64,000 nucleotides of DNA from Aeromonas tecta (GCF_000820185.1 NZ_CDCA01000010.1:207116-271115); one strand, 5' to 3'. Positions 1 to 7,107 are shown, counted from the stretch's first letter. Notes: generated by a model not told the origin, from the letters alone. Program-made: numbers and translations.

Positions 1-36
1 CCTCCAGGTGCTGTCGTCGATGTGCTTTGACGGCAT
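1..36 (-). CDS. 5' end of a divergent small phage gene (partial)
   Basis: On the minus strand an ATG at 36-34 is preceded by AAGGAG at good spacing and opens MPSKHIDDSTWR before the window ends. Only 12 codons are visible. The MPSKHI start recalls short DNA-binding or relaxosome-like proteins of plasmids and integrative elements, but that is memory of a pattern and not proof. It is divergent from the phage structural and replication genes, as expected of a regulator. Confidence 0.5.
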   Translation of the reverse strand, partial: MPSKHIDDSTWR

Positions 37-105
37 GGTTTTACTCCTTGTGAACTATCTCTCCAATTCTAACAAAATTGATTCATAGAATTGAGATTTC
101 TTGAC

Positions 106-154
106 TTCTAAGAAATCAGAAGCCAAGATTCGCCCAATATCTGATTTCTTAGAA
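106..154. repeat. Perfect 15-bp inverted repeat, candidate operator or replication origin
   Basis: TTCTAAGAAATCAGA (106-120) is repeated in perfect inverted form at 140-154 with a 19-nt spacer. It lies between the divergent gene at the window edge and the first rightward phage gene. A second weaker repeat, AATTCTA/TAGAATT, is at 65-71 and 86-92. The site could be an operator for the divergent promoters, an mRNA leader hairpin, or the double-strand origin nicked by the HUH replication protein. The sequence alone does not decide. Confidence 0.7.
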
Positions 155-181
155 AGTAAGTTTTTGGTTTCGGAGGCAGTC

Positions 182-577
182 ATGGATGCTTTGCTGGGTC
201 GCGAAAACGGATTTATGGGCATAGGGCAGGGGGCCGTTGAGGTTCCCGTGTATCACGTCTGCCAGCACTGTGGTGGCGATGGTTGCCCGCTCTGTTCAGA
301 CCTGATGATTCTGGAAGGCGATATTCAGCTCGACCCTGAGCTCGACGACGAAATCCGCTACGTGCTCTGCCAAGACTGCCTCCGCGTTCAGCTGTACACC
401 GATGCCTTGCACCAGACCGAAGGATCTTGTTCGTGTGGTGGTGACATGTGCGGCTGTGGTGGTTGCCATCAAGACGCATCCCGCCTGATGGTCGGCGTTC
501 GTGATTCCTCCCTGTTTGACTTCCGTGTGCCCGTTGACCTCACCGGCTGGACCGCTGAGAAGGGTGTCGCCAAATGA
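182..577 (+). CDS. Cysteine-rich phage protein of unknown function
   Basis: 131 residues from ATG at 182, chosen because GGAG lies 6 nt upstream; the frame is also open from a TTG at 101 but that would run through the inverted repeat. The protein holds CQHCGGDGCPLC, then a CQDC pair, then a run of CSCGGDMCGCGGC, so about a dozen cysteines in CxxC-like pairs. This suggests one or more zinc-binding knuckles, as in DnaJ-type zinc ribbons, but no family is recognised. The stop overlaps the open frame of the replication gene at 574. It is the first gene of the rightward phage transcript. Confidence 0.7.
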   Translation: MDALLGRENGFMGIGQGAVEVPVYHVCQHCGGDGCPLCSDLMILEGDIQLDPELDDEIRYVLCQDCLRVQLYTDALHQTEGSCSCGGDMCGCGGCHQDASRLMVGVRDSSLFDFRVPVDLTGWTAEKGVAK

Positions 578-616
578 TCCGCTCCTCCAGCTACGCCGGT
601 CGCAAGGAGGCCCGCG

Positions 617-748
617 ATGTACGTCCTACCTCCGCCCCCCGAATTGAACTGGCTTCTGGCCTTCGGTCAGGATCACCCTTACCTGTTCTGCACAGCGTGG
701 GTCGTGTGCTGGCTCCTGTGGTGGGAAACGATGAAAAACATTCGTTAG
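617..748 (+). CDS. Small single-span membrane protein, candidate
   Basis: A 43-residue ORF starts at ATG 617, 7 nt after a perfect Shine-Dalgarno AAGGAGG. It encodes a proline-rich N-terminus (VLPPPPELN) and one hydrophobic segment rich in Trp and Leu (residues about 12-35), ending in a basic tail (MKNIR). It lies in a different frame from the upstream extension of the replication ORF. Small Trp/Leu-rich membrane proteins are typical of inovirus minor coat proteins, though those normally lie nearer the coat gene. The good ribosome site suggests it is real and that the replication protein starts downstream of it. Confidence 0.5.
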   Translation: MYVLPPPPELNWLLAFGQDHPYLFCTAWVVCWLLWWETMKNIR

Positions 749-759
749 ACGATTACTAC

Positions 760-2790
760 ATGCGGTTGCGCAGCTCCCAGACCTACATGGCCATGCTGCG
801 CGAGGACTACGCCGCCGAGAATGGTGTGCAACTTGATGTTGCACCCAAGTGGTGGAAAGCCCAGGTAGCCGCACCGGCCGAAGTAGTCCGGACCAATCCT
901 GCCCCGTTTTCTCCCGAAGCCATGGCCGACAAGTTCGCGGCGCTCCCCATCGGCAGTGCCGAGGATGCCAAGTTTCGTGAGCGGGTCGTGCTCCGTCACC
1001 CCTCATGCGTAGGATGGTTCACCCATGTCTATCAATCGCGTAATGCGTTACTGGGCGTACAGGCTGCTAACGAGGCAGCACGGCGCCTTGACGAATCTTT
1101 GTCTGTCCATGGTGAGCTTGGGGAGCTTCGTTATTCTGCAGATGACGAGTCTGTTGATACCTTTGCCCGCCGATTCGCTGAGCATACCGGTAGCTTGGTT
1201 GCTACAAGAGCTCATGTCGTTGCTCTGCGGCTGGTTGTGGTATTGGCTCATCACTACGGGCTTAACCCTGTGGATACAGTCACCCAGCAGCAGGAAGAGG
1301 ATCCCTATCCGACCCTTAATCGCTGGGCCGATATGGCATGGGTTCGTCGCCGCGTTCGTGGTGTGTCAGCTCGCCGTTTATACGATGCCGCACGAGAACA
1401 TGCCCTTATCAGTGCAAGATTGGCGGCATATACAACAGATCTCTCTGTGGCTCGCCGTGCTTACCGGCTCGCTCGCAATGATGAAACCCTGTCAGCGCTT
1501 GTTGCGCACAATGCTGAGGATGTTTTTGATTCCGTAGGCATGAAAGAGGCCGTTGACGCCAGCACCAGTAATCGCACCAACCGCCGCGCCGAGCTGATGG
1601 CCCGCCTGTCAGGCTTCGAGAAGTGCGCCAAAGAGCAACGTCATGTTGCAATCTTCCTGACGTTTACGTGCCCCAGCCGTTTCCATTCCGTTCATCGTAA
1701 TGGCAGCTCGAATCAGAAGTGGCTCGACGCTGGCCGCCCGACCGTCAGGGCCGCTCAAGCGTGGTTGGTCGGCTGCTGGGACAACATCCGCAAGCGCGCT
1801 GACGAGGCAGGCATCAAGCCTTACGGCTTCCGCTTTGCCGAGCCACATCACGACGGTACACCACACTGGCACGCGGTGCTGTTCATGAGCACCCAGCAGG
1901 CCAAGACCTACCTCCAGATTTGCCGCCATTACATGATGCTCGACTCCGGCAATGAGCCGGGCGCCAAGCAACATCGCTTCAAGGTCGTGTTCATCGACCC
2001 CCGCAAGGGCTCTGCCTGCGGCTACTGCTCCAAGTATGTGGCCAAGAACATCGACGGCTTCGCAGTGGGCAAAGACCATGAGGCCGGTAAACGCGCCAAG
2101 GCCGTTGATACTGCGGCCCGTGTCGATGCGTGGAAGTCCGATAACCGCATCCGCCAGTTCCAGCAAATAGGCGGCCCCTCAGTCACCGCGTGGCGCGAGT
2201 TTCGCCGTCTGCGTACCGAACTCGACCAGGAAAATCCGATGCTCCAAGACCTGACCCCCGAGCAGCACTTTGCGCTCGAAAACGTCCGCAAAGCCGCCGA
2301 CGCGGGTGACTGGGCCGCCTTCTGCAACGCCATGGGCGGTGTTCAGGTGCGCCGCAATGATCAGACCGTGAAGGTTCAGTACGGCATCCCCGAAGCCATG
2401 ATGATGCTCTGCGATGAGGACGGCGTTCTGCACCACGAGCCGCGCAAGAGCACCACCCAGTACGGCGACAAGGCCGCCCTGCGGGCCATGGGCCTGATGT
2501 TCTGTGACGTCTTCCTGCTGACCCGTGCCAAGGACTGGCTTATCACCTCGAAGGTGAAGTGGGAGGCCGCTTGCAAGAAGACCATGGACGGCATCAACGA
2601 GCAGTTCGATGTGCTGCGCGAGGAGAAGGTTTACCAGTTCATGGAGTACGAGGCCTATGAAGCGATGCAGCAGATGGCCATTTGTGACCACCAGTCGCGC
2701 GTATGGCTGCTGTATCCCGACACCGACCGCCTCGCGGGGCCCCCTCTGGGGTGCGAGCCGGACGGCGTCGGCTTGGACCCGTGTCATTAA
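760..2790 (+). CDS. Phage replication initiation protein, HUH endonuclease (Phage_GPA type)
   Basis: Probably nicks the double-stranded phage DNA to start rolling-circle replication, keeping a covalent link through tyrosine. The HUH motif is PHWHAVLF (near 1860), and a YCSKYVAKN segment (near 2020) carries the two candidate active tyrosines three residues apart. Flanking sequence matches the replication gene A family of P2-like phages. The frame is open from 574, but the first 62 codons overlap the small ORF at 617-748 and look non-coding, so ATG 760 is preferred; GTG 721 is an alternative. Neither has a clear ribosome site, which would fit coupling to the small ORF. Length from 760 is 676 residues. 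Confidence 0.8.
   Translation: MRLRSSQTYMAMLREDYAAENGVQLDVAPKWWKAQVAAPAEVVRTNPAPFSPEAMADKFAALPIGSAEDAKFRERVVLRHPSCVGWFTHVYQSRNALLGVQAANEAARRLDESLSVHGELGELRYSADDESVDTFARRFAEHTGSLVATRAHVVALRLVVVLAHHYGLNPVDTVTQQQEEDPYPTLNRWADMAWVRRRVRGVSARRLYDAAREHALISARLAAYTTDLSVARRAYRLARNDETLSALVAHNAEDVFDSVGMKEAVDASTSNRTNRRAELMARLSGFEKCAKEQRHVAIFLTFTCPSRFHSVHRNGSSNQKWLDAGRPTVRAAQAWLVGCWDNIRKRADEAGIKPYGFRFAEPHHDGTPHWHAVLFMSTQQAKTYLQICRHYMMLDSGNEPGAKQHRFKVVFIDPRKGSACGYCSKYVAKNIDGFAVGKDHEAGKRAKAVDTAARVDAWKSDNRIRQFQQIGGPSVTAWREFRRLRTELDQENPMLQDLTPEQHFALENVRKAADAGDWAAFCNAMGGVQVRRNDQTVKVQYGIPEAMMMLCDEDGVLHHEPRKSTTQYGDKAALRAMGLMFCDVFLLTRAKDWLITSKVKWEAACKKTMDGINEQFDVLREEKVYQFMEYEAYEAMQQMAICDHQSRVWLLYPDTDRLAGPPLGCEPDGVGLDPCH
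827..843. promoter_or_regulatory. Degenerate TGCAACAT palindrome inside rep
   Basis: TGCAACTTGATGTTGCA matches the perfect operators at 7044 and 7091 in 16 of 17 positions. It lies within the replication gene, so it may act as an intragenic operator or another phage DNA signal. Confidence 0.5.
1634..1650. promoter_or_regulatory. Degenerate TGCAACAT palindrome inside rep
   Basis: AGCAACGTCATGTTGCA matches the palindrome consensus in 15 of 17 positions, within the replication gene. Weaker evidence than the 827 and 5051 copies. Confidence 0.35.
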
Positions 2791-2833
2791 CTGTCCTGTC
2801 TTTACCAAAACCCAATAACCGGAGAAGCGAAAA

Positions 2834-3142
2834 ATGGAAATTGTAGGAAACATCATGGATGCCGACGACATCGTACTGAGCACTCGTAAGCGCGGTGACA
2901 CCGACGTTCAGGTCGGCACCTTCAAGTTCATGACCACCAAGCCCACCTCGGTGATCGAGGTCGGCCTGAGTGAAGACCAGGTGAAAGGCAACATGCACGT
3001 CGAGCTCAAGCAGCTGGTCGGCAGTCGCATCACGTTGCAGCTCGAATATGTCGATAACGCCTACGCCGGTGCTCAGGGCCAGCACAAGCAGTTCAACGGC
3101 TTCCGCCTGTTCGCTCTGCCTAACAACGCCAAGAAGGGGTAA
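2834..3142 (+). CDS. Phage single-stranded DNA-binding protein (gene V-like)
   Basis: 102 residues, preceded by GGAGAAG. It sits directly after the replication gene and before the coat protein region, the position of the gene V ssDNA-binding protein in filamentous phages. That protein coats new plus strands and hands them to the assembly complex. The sequence is soluble, acidic in the N-terminal half and basic near the end (NNAKKG), and predicted to be beta-rich. No diagnostic motif can be seen by eye, so the name rests on size and position. Confidence 0.65.
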   Translation: MEIVGNIMDADDIVLSTRKRGDTDVQVGTFKFMTTKPTSVIEVGLSEDQVKGNMHVELKQLVGSRITLQLEYVDNAYAGAQGQHKQFNGFRLFALPNNAKKG

Positions 3143-3145
3143 CGA

Positions 3146-3391
3146 ATGCGCTGCGTCCAGGTAACCGCCGAGGGCTTCCTGCAAGCCGTTGATGTGGCAC
3201 TAGACCAGTGCCAAGGCACTTACCTGGTCGAGCAACAAGACATAGCCTCTATGGTTGCATGGTTGGATCCCGCAACGGTGGGCTATGGCACTTTGGTAGC
3301 GCTCATGGGCGCCGCCTTTACGGGCGTGATCACGGTCTATTACCACTCGTGGCTCTGGGCTCGTGTCCGTTCAATCATTGGAATGAGATAA
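3146..3391 (+). CDS. Small phage membrane protein of unknown function
   Basis: 81 residues, beginning 3 nt after the stop of the ssDNA-binding protein gene, whose end supplies AAGGGG as ribosome site. The N-terminal half is soluble and the C-terminal half holds one hydrophobic span (about residues 47-65) followed by a basic tail (WARVRSIIGMR). The topology fits an inovirus inner-membrane minor virion or assembly protein. It lies immediately before the coat protein gene. Confidence 0.7.
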   Translation: MRCVQVTAEGFLQAVDVALDQCQGTYLVEQQDIASMVAWLDPATVGYGTLVALMGAAFTGVITVYYHSWLWARVRSIIGMR

Positions 3392-3401
3392 GGAAAGTCA
3401 C

Positions 3402-3635
3402 ATGAAAATCATCAACATGAAGAAGCTGACCATCATCGCCTCCATGCTGCTGGCGGCTGGCGCTGCGAACGCTGCTGGTGAAGGCACTATCGACCTCGCC
3501 TCCGTAACCACTATGTTCCTGGCCGGTGTCGCCGTGATCACCACCTTCGTGGGTGCGGCGGGTCTGGGCAAGGCCGGTCTTGGCGTGGTGGTCTGGGGCT
3601 GGCGCAAAGCGGTCAGCATGGTCAGCGGCAAGTAA
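3402..3635 (+). CDS. Major coat protein precursor (pVIII-like)
   Basis: 77 residues from ATG 3402, preceded by AGGAAAG; an in-frame ATG at 3417 is an alternative. It has a signal peptide with a basic start, a hydrophobic core and an ANA cleavage site, giving a mature protein of about 50 residues. The mature chain has an acidic N-terminus (AGEGTIDL), a hydrophobic glycine/alanine-rich middle and a basic C-terminus (WRKAVSMVSGK) that would contact DNA. This is the standard layout of filamentous phage major coat proteins. A strong terminator follows directly, as in Ff phages. Confidence 0.9.
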   Translation: MKIINMKKLTIIASMLLAAGAANAAGEGTIDLASVTTMFLAGVAVITTFVGAAGLGKAGLGVVVWGWRKAVSMVSGK

Positions 3636-3647
3636 CATCATGTTGCA
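3631..3647. promoter_or_regulatory. Degenerate TGCAACAT palindrome at the coat gene stop
   Basis: AGTAACATCATGTTGCA matches the palindrome consensus in 15 of 17 positions and overlaps the coat gene stop codon, just upstream of the terminator hairpin. Confidence 0.4.
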
Positions 3648-3654
3648 CCCCAAA

Positions 3655-3680
3655 GGGGCGGCTCACGCCGTCCCTTTTTT
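3655..3680 (+). terminator. Rho-independent terminator after the coat gene
   Basis: GGGGCGGC and GCCGTCCC form an 8-bp stem (one G-U pair) with loop TCAC, followed by six T. A terminator here would give abundant coat mRNA and low expression of the downstream assembly genes, as in Ff phages. Confidence 0.9.
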
Positions 3681-3695
3681 ATTGGAGAGGACGCC

Positions 3696-3776
3696 ATGGT
3701 TTGGGCTCCCATAATGTTTATCACAGGGTTGGTGTTGGCTTATGCGCTCATTTCAGGAAATAATTCGCGCCATTAG
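3696..3776 (+). CDS. Tiny membrane peptide ORF, candidate minor coat protein
   Basis: 26 codons from ATG 3696, 5 nt after a good ribosome site GGAGAGG. The peptide is one hydrophobic segment (VWAPIMFITGLVLAYALIS) with a short polar tail. It overlaps the start of the pIII-like gene (ATG 3742) in another frame, and that gene has no clear ribosome site of its own, so coupling is plausible. Size and topology recall gp7/gp9-type tip proteins of Ff phages. The length is short enough that chance cannot be excluded. Confidence 0.45.
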   Translation: MVWAPIMFITGLVLAYALISGNNSRH

Positions 3777-5301
3777 TGTGCGCTGGATAATAAGGAAGAC
3801 GCTCTGCGCCGTAATATATTGCGTTAACCCGTTCAGAATATTTAAGTGGTTCCTCTATATCGTGCTTGGCTCCATAGCGCTCGGTATGCTCACGCTTGCG
3901 GTTGGCAACTATGCCCGTGCGGCTGAGTGGACTGCGGCATACAAGCCGACCTCATACGGTCAATGTGTGGATAAAATGAGTGTACAGGTAGGGAGCAAGG
4001 TCACGGTCTCTGCTTGTGCTGATATTTTGAAAGCCAAATGGGGGCAACCTTCCTATGTCTGCATCCCATCTAACCTGAACCCGCCCCCGAGTAACCAACA
4101 AGACATTATGTGTAAACCGGTAAGCGGTGCGCTTGTTTATGTTGGGCAATTCCGAAACATTAATATGTCCGAAGCACCTTATTCTTGCCCGCCTCCTGGT
4201 AAGCCGGATTTCACTATGGGCCCGATAGTGAACAGCAATGGGACTGTATGCGAAAAGAAGCCAATACAATGCCTTATCGGTTCAATCAAAGAAACAAACA
4301 CCATCACCGGCAAGGAATTCTGCCGTCCTATTTGCAAGGGTATTTCCGGCAATAGCCTTGAAAACGTCTCCTATTTTCAGTCGATGTTTGGCTCGGTTCA
4401 GATCCAATGTTATGGGCAGTGCTCTGTACAGCCTTCAGGGGTATCTATCAGCTCGGGTCAAACACCGAACATCTTCCAGGGGGATATCAAGTTCACCGGT
4501 GAGAACTGTCCTGTGCAGACCAATGGTGAGACTGACACCGTAGACCAGTCCGGTGATGTTCAGCCGCCCACTTCGTCCGATGCCACCAACGGGGCGCAGA
4601 ACGAGCTCCAGAACGCCGCCAGTGGGGCTATCTCTAACACCGTATCCGGTTCGACTGGCACGGCAGATCTGAACTCTGTGGTCGACAAGATAGCGCAGGC
4701 CAGCAATGCCGAAATCAAGGCCAGCTCCGAGCAGAACGCCGCCCTGGGCAAGGTGATTCAGAACACCGGCAAGGATATCCAGTCCTCCATCAAGGAGGCA
4801 CAGCTCTCGGCCTCACAGGGCAATGCTGGTGCCAGCATGGGCCAGATACAGACGGCCAATGCCATCAAGGATGGTAACGCACAGCTCGGTGCCAAGCTCG
4901 ACGGCATCAAGGACGCTATTGAGGCAGGCAATGAGGATGGAGAGGAGGAGGGGCCATCACTTCCTCCAGGTGATACCGATATCAAGGTTGATCCCAGTGA
5001 CGTTAACCCGCATCCCAACGACTGGGGAACACGTAATTACAACACCGTGATGCAACATCACGTTGCAGAAATGAATGCGCTTCCGTTATTCGCTGGCATA
5101 AGTGGTTTCTTCGAGGTCGATATGGGGCCAGGGACATGCCCGTCGTTCAGCCTTGAAATGCCAGACCTTGGGGGAACGGGGGGCACGTTGACGTTCGATA
5201 TGTTCTGTAATACGGACTTTCAGCGTTTGTTTGAAATTATTGCACTGTGCGTGAAACTGCTCGGCCTTTATGCCGCGTTCAGAATTGCGATATTGGACTA
5301 A
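3742..5301 (+). CDS. pIII-like phage adsorption/tip protein
   Basis: 519 residues. Host recognition and virion release would be its roles. A long N-terminal leader with a hydrophobic span (about residues 37-56) ends in an ARA cleavage-like site. The ectodomain has many cysteines (about residues 75-270), a low-complexity linker rich in Gln, Asn and Ala (about 285-400), an acidic EEEGPSLPP hinge, and a C-terminal cysteine-containing domain ending in one membrane anchor (FEIIALCVKLLGLYAAFRIAIL). N-terminal receptor domains, linker and C-terminal anchor is the pIII plan. The start may be coupled to the tiny ORF at 3696. Confidence 0.82.
   Translation: MRSFQEIIRAISVRWIIRKTLCAVIYCVNPFRIFKWFLYIVLGSIALGMLTLAVGNYARAAEWTAAYKPTSYGQCVDKMSVQVGSKVTVSACADILKAKWGQPSYVCIPSNLNPPPSNQQDIMCKPVSGALVYVGQFRNINMSEAPYSCPPPGKPDFTMGPIVNSNGTVCEKKPIQCLIGSIKETNTITGKEFCRPICKGISGNSLENVSYFQSMFGSVQIQCYGQCSVQPSGVSISSGQTPNIFQGDIKFTGENCPVQTNGETDTVDQSGDVQPPTSSDATNGAQNELQNAASGAISNTVSGSTGTADLNSVVDKIAQASNAEIKASSEQNAALGKVIQNTGKDIQSSIKEAQLSASQGNAGASMGQIQTANAIKDGNAQLGAKLDGIKDAIEAGNEDGEEEGPSLPPGDTDIKVDPSDVNPHPNDWGTRNYNTVMQHHVAEMNALPLFAGISGFFEVDMGPGTCPSFSLEMPDLGGTGGTLTFDMFCNTDFQRLFEIIALCVKLLGLYAAFRIAILD
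5051..5067. promoter_or_regulatory. Degenerate TGCAACAT palindrome inside the pIII-like gene
   Basis: TGCAACATCACGTTGCA matches the perfect regulator-proximal palindromes in 16 of 17 positions. Confidence 0.5.
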
Positions 5302-5311
5302 GGATAGCGCC

Positions 5312-5644
5312 ATGGAATTGCTTAATTCGTTCAGGAACTGGCTCAGGGATATGATTGAGAGCTTTGTGCTCTGGATATTGCACCTGTGCCAGTCGTTGCT
5401 CCAATGGTTCGAGGATATCCTCCTGACCACGTTGGAGAAGATATTGACGGCCATACGCTTCGTGATATCAAGCATCCCGATGCCAGACTTCCTGCAATAT
5501 TCACTGCAAGACTTGTTCAATTACATCCCGAGCGATGTGGTGTATTTCCTGAATATGTCAGGCATATCACAAGCATTCCTGTTTATCTCGATGGGTGTTG
5601 CCTTCCGGATGGTGCGCAAGGTCGCTACGCTGTTCCAGTGGTAA
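5312..5644 (+). CDS. pVI-like phage minor coat protein (DUF2523 type)
   Basis: 110 residues from ATG 5312, 7 nt after AAGGA; the frame is open further upstream into the pIII-like gene but without a ribosome site. Several hydrophobic and amphipathic segments are visible (residues about 15-50 and 82-105) with a short basic tail. Proteins of this size and hydrophobicity between pIII and Zot in Vibrio and Pseudomonas inoviruses belong to DUF2523 and are taken as the pVI counterpart, which anchors pIII to the virion end. The assignment rests on position and character. Confidence 0.75.
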   Translation: MELLNSFRNWLRDMIESFVLWILHLCQSLLQWFEDILLTTLEKILTAIRFVISSIPMPDFLQYSLQDLFNYIPSDVVYFLNMSGISQAFLFISMGVAFRMVRKVATLFQW

Positions 5645-5672
5645 CCGCGTGACGTATTTAATTATGTTAAAT
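5643..5672 (+). other. dif-like sequence between the pVI-like gene and zot
   Basis: TTATGTTAAAT at 5662-5672 is identical to the XerD arm of the dif site at 8022-8032. ACCGCG at 5644-5649 matches the start of that site's left half. The distance is 1 bp longer than in dif and the middle differs. It could be a phage att-like site, a remnant, or chance. Confidence 0.4.
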
Positions 5673-5683
5673 GGAAACGTAAC

Positions 5684-6820
5684 ATGCTGATATTTCACGA
5701 GGGATTGCCGGGCAGTGGAAAAAGCTATGAGGCGCTTGTGTCGCATATTATCCCGAGGCTCAAGGATGGCCGGACGGTTGATGCCTATATCGAGGGTCTG
5801 AACTTCGAAAAAATAGCCGAACTGTGCGAGATAACGCTTGAGGAGTGTCAGGAACGGCTCAAGCAGATCACCCGCGAGCAGGTGCTGAATATTTATGAGC
5901 ACGTACGTGACAAGAGCTTGGTCATCATTGATGAGGCTCAGAACTTTTGGCCGTCTGGTCGGCAGAAGTTACCCGACCCGATCATCCAATTTGTCACCGA
6001 ACACCGCCACCGTGGCCTTGATGTTGTGCTCATGGGGCAGAACCTCAACGACCTTCACAGCATGTGGCGTAACCGGATAGACAAGAAGTTTGTCTTCAAG
6101 AAGCTGGACGCGCTGGGGCAGGCCAAGCGCTACGCCTGGGCTTCCTACATGGGTTCCCTCAAGGCAGATGGTCAGCGTACTCGCATCGACTTCGAGAAGA
6201 TCACCGGTGGGGTCAAGTTGTATGAACCCAAGTATTTTGGCAGCTACTCCAGCACCACCAGTGAAGACAACGAAATGGGGTCCTATCAAGACGATCGGAC
6301 CAACATATTCAAGTCCGCTAAGTTCAAATATGGGATGCCGCTTGCGCTGCTGCTGTTCCTGGGCGGCTTGTATTTCAGCCTCGATATCCTGTTTAACATG
6401 AGCGAAAAGGTGGGGGCCGACGACGCTATCAAGCAGACAGAGCAACAACAGGTTGCATCTGGGCCAACATCACCAGGGCAGGGGACGCCGACACCGGCAC
6501 CGCCGCCCAAGCCAAGGGTGGATGATCTGTTCACCCAGTCACTTGAGGGGTTCAAGCCTGTGCTCACGTCCCAGACGGTCGTCAATGGTGTGTTGCTCGA
6601 TGCATGGATCGAGGTGTGGGATGACAAGGACAACTCCGTCATGATGTGGCGTTCGTCTGACCTGACCCAGCTCGGCTGGACGGTGGCCATGCAGACCTAC
6701 GGCTTGGTTATCACCAAGGGCAAGGTCACCATGCTTATCCGTGAGCGCAACACCACGCCGTCAAACAAGCGGGATAGCATTACCGCATCGGCATCCAACG
6801 CAGTGGAAAAGGCTTTGTAG
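5684..6820 (+). CDS. zot: Zot/pI-like phage assembly ATPase
   Basis: 378 residues. The inner-membrane assembly motor that drives export of the phage filament. The cytoplasmic domain starts with a Walker A motif GLPGSGKSY (residues 7-15) and has a Walker B-like LVIIDEAQNF (about 80-89). One membrane span follows at about 217-236 (MPLALLLFLGGLYFSLDIL), then a Pro-rich linker and a periplasmic domain. This matches the pI/Zot family (PF05707). The V. cholerae name reflects a reported toxin activity that cannot be assumed here. It is the last structural gene of the rightward phage operon. Confidence 0.93.
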   Translation: MLIFHEGLPGSGKSYEALVSHIIPRLKDGRTVDAYIEGLNFEKIAELCEITLEECQERLKQITREQVLNIYEHVRDKSLVIIDEAQNFWPSGRQKLPDPIIQFVTEHRHRGLDVVLMGQNLNDLHSMWRNRIDKKFVFKKLDALGQAKRYAWASYMGSLKADGQRTRIDFEKITGGVKLYEPKYFGSYSSTTSEDNEMGSYQDDRTNIFKSAKFKYGMPLALLLFLGGLYFSLDILFNMSEKVGADDAIKQTEQQQVASGPTSPGQGTPTPAPPPKPRVDDLFTQSLEGFKPVLTSQTVVNGVLLDAWIEVWDDKDNSVMMWRSSDLTQLGWTVAMQTYGLVITKGKVTMLIRERNTTPSNKRDSITASASNAVEKAL

Positions 6821-7040
6821 CTATTCACCCCGTCCAGGTGTGACGTGTCCCCCAAAGCGTCCCTTGGCGTATCCGCCGACTGCTTTTGCCAGTGGCCGGA
6901 GGCCCCGAGGTGCGCTGATCGCCAGCAGCTCCACCGCTGGCCTCCGCGCACCACGGTCCCCCGAGGACACTCCCACCAAAACAGTCGTCTTGTGTAGCTT
7001 TGCTCTCGGCCCGTAGCCAAAACACGGACATTCAAAAAGA

Positions 7041-7063
7041 ATATGCAACATGATGTTGCATAT
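7041..7063. promoter_or_regulatory. Operator 1 of the phage regulator (perfect palindrome)
   Basis: The core TGCAACATGATGTTGCA (7044-7060) is extended by ATA/TAT to 11-bp arms around a central G. It overlaps the -35 element of the regulator promoter. Confidence 0.75.
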
Positions 7064-7083
7064 CGATCCGGTCATTCTATACT
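7056..7083 (+). promoter_or_regulatory. Promoter of the phage HTH regulator
   Basis: TTGCAT (7056-7061) and TATACT (7078-7083) are 16 nt apart. The -35 lies within operator 1 and the predicted start is at the edge of operator 2, the arrangement expected for autorepression. Confidence 0.6.
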
Positions 7084-7090
7084 CAATATA

Positions 7091-7107
7091 TGCAACATGA
7101 TGTTGCA
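7091..7107. promoter_or_regulatory. Operator 2 of the phage regulator (perfect palindrome)
   Basis: TGCAACATGATGTTGCA, identical to the core of operator 1, 47 bp from it centre to centre and 17 bp before the start codon of the HTH gene. Confidence 0.75.

Noticed and set aside
101-181. TTG start of the Cys-rich gene at 101
   Set aside because: It would translate through the inverted repeat, and ATG 182 has a proper GGAG site.
574-759. N-terminal extension of the replication protein from ATG 574
   Set aside because: The 62 codons are low-complexity and overlap a better supported small ORF (617-748); no ribosome site fits.
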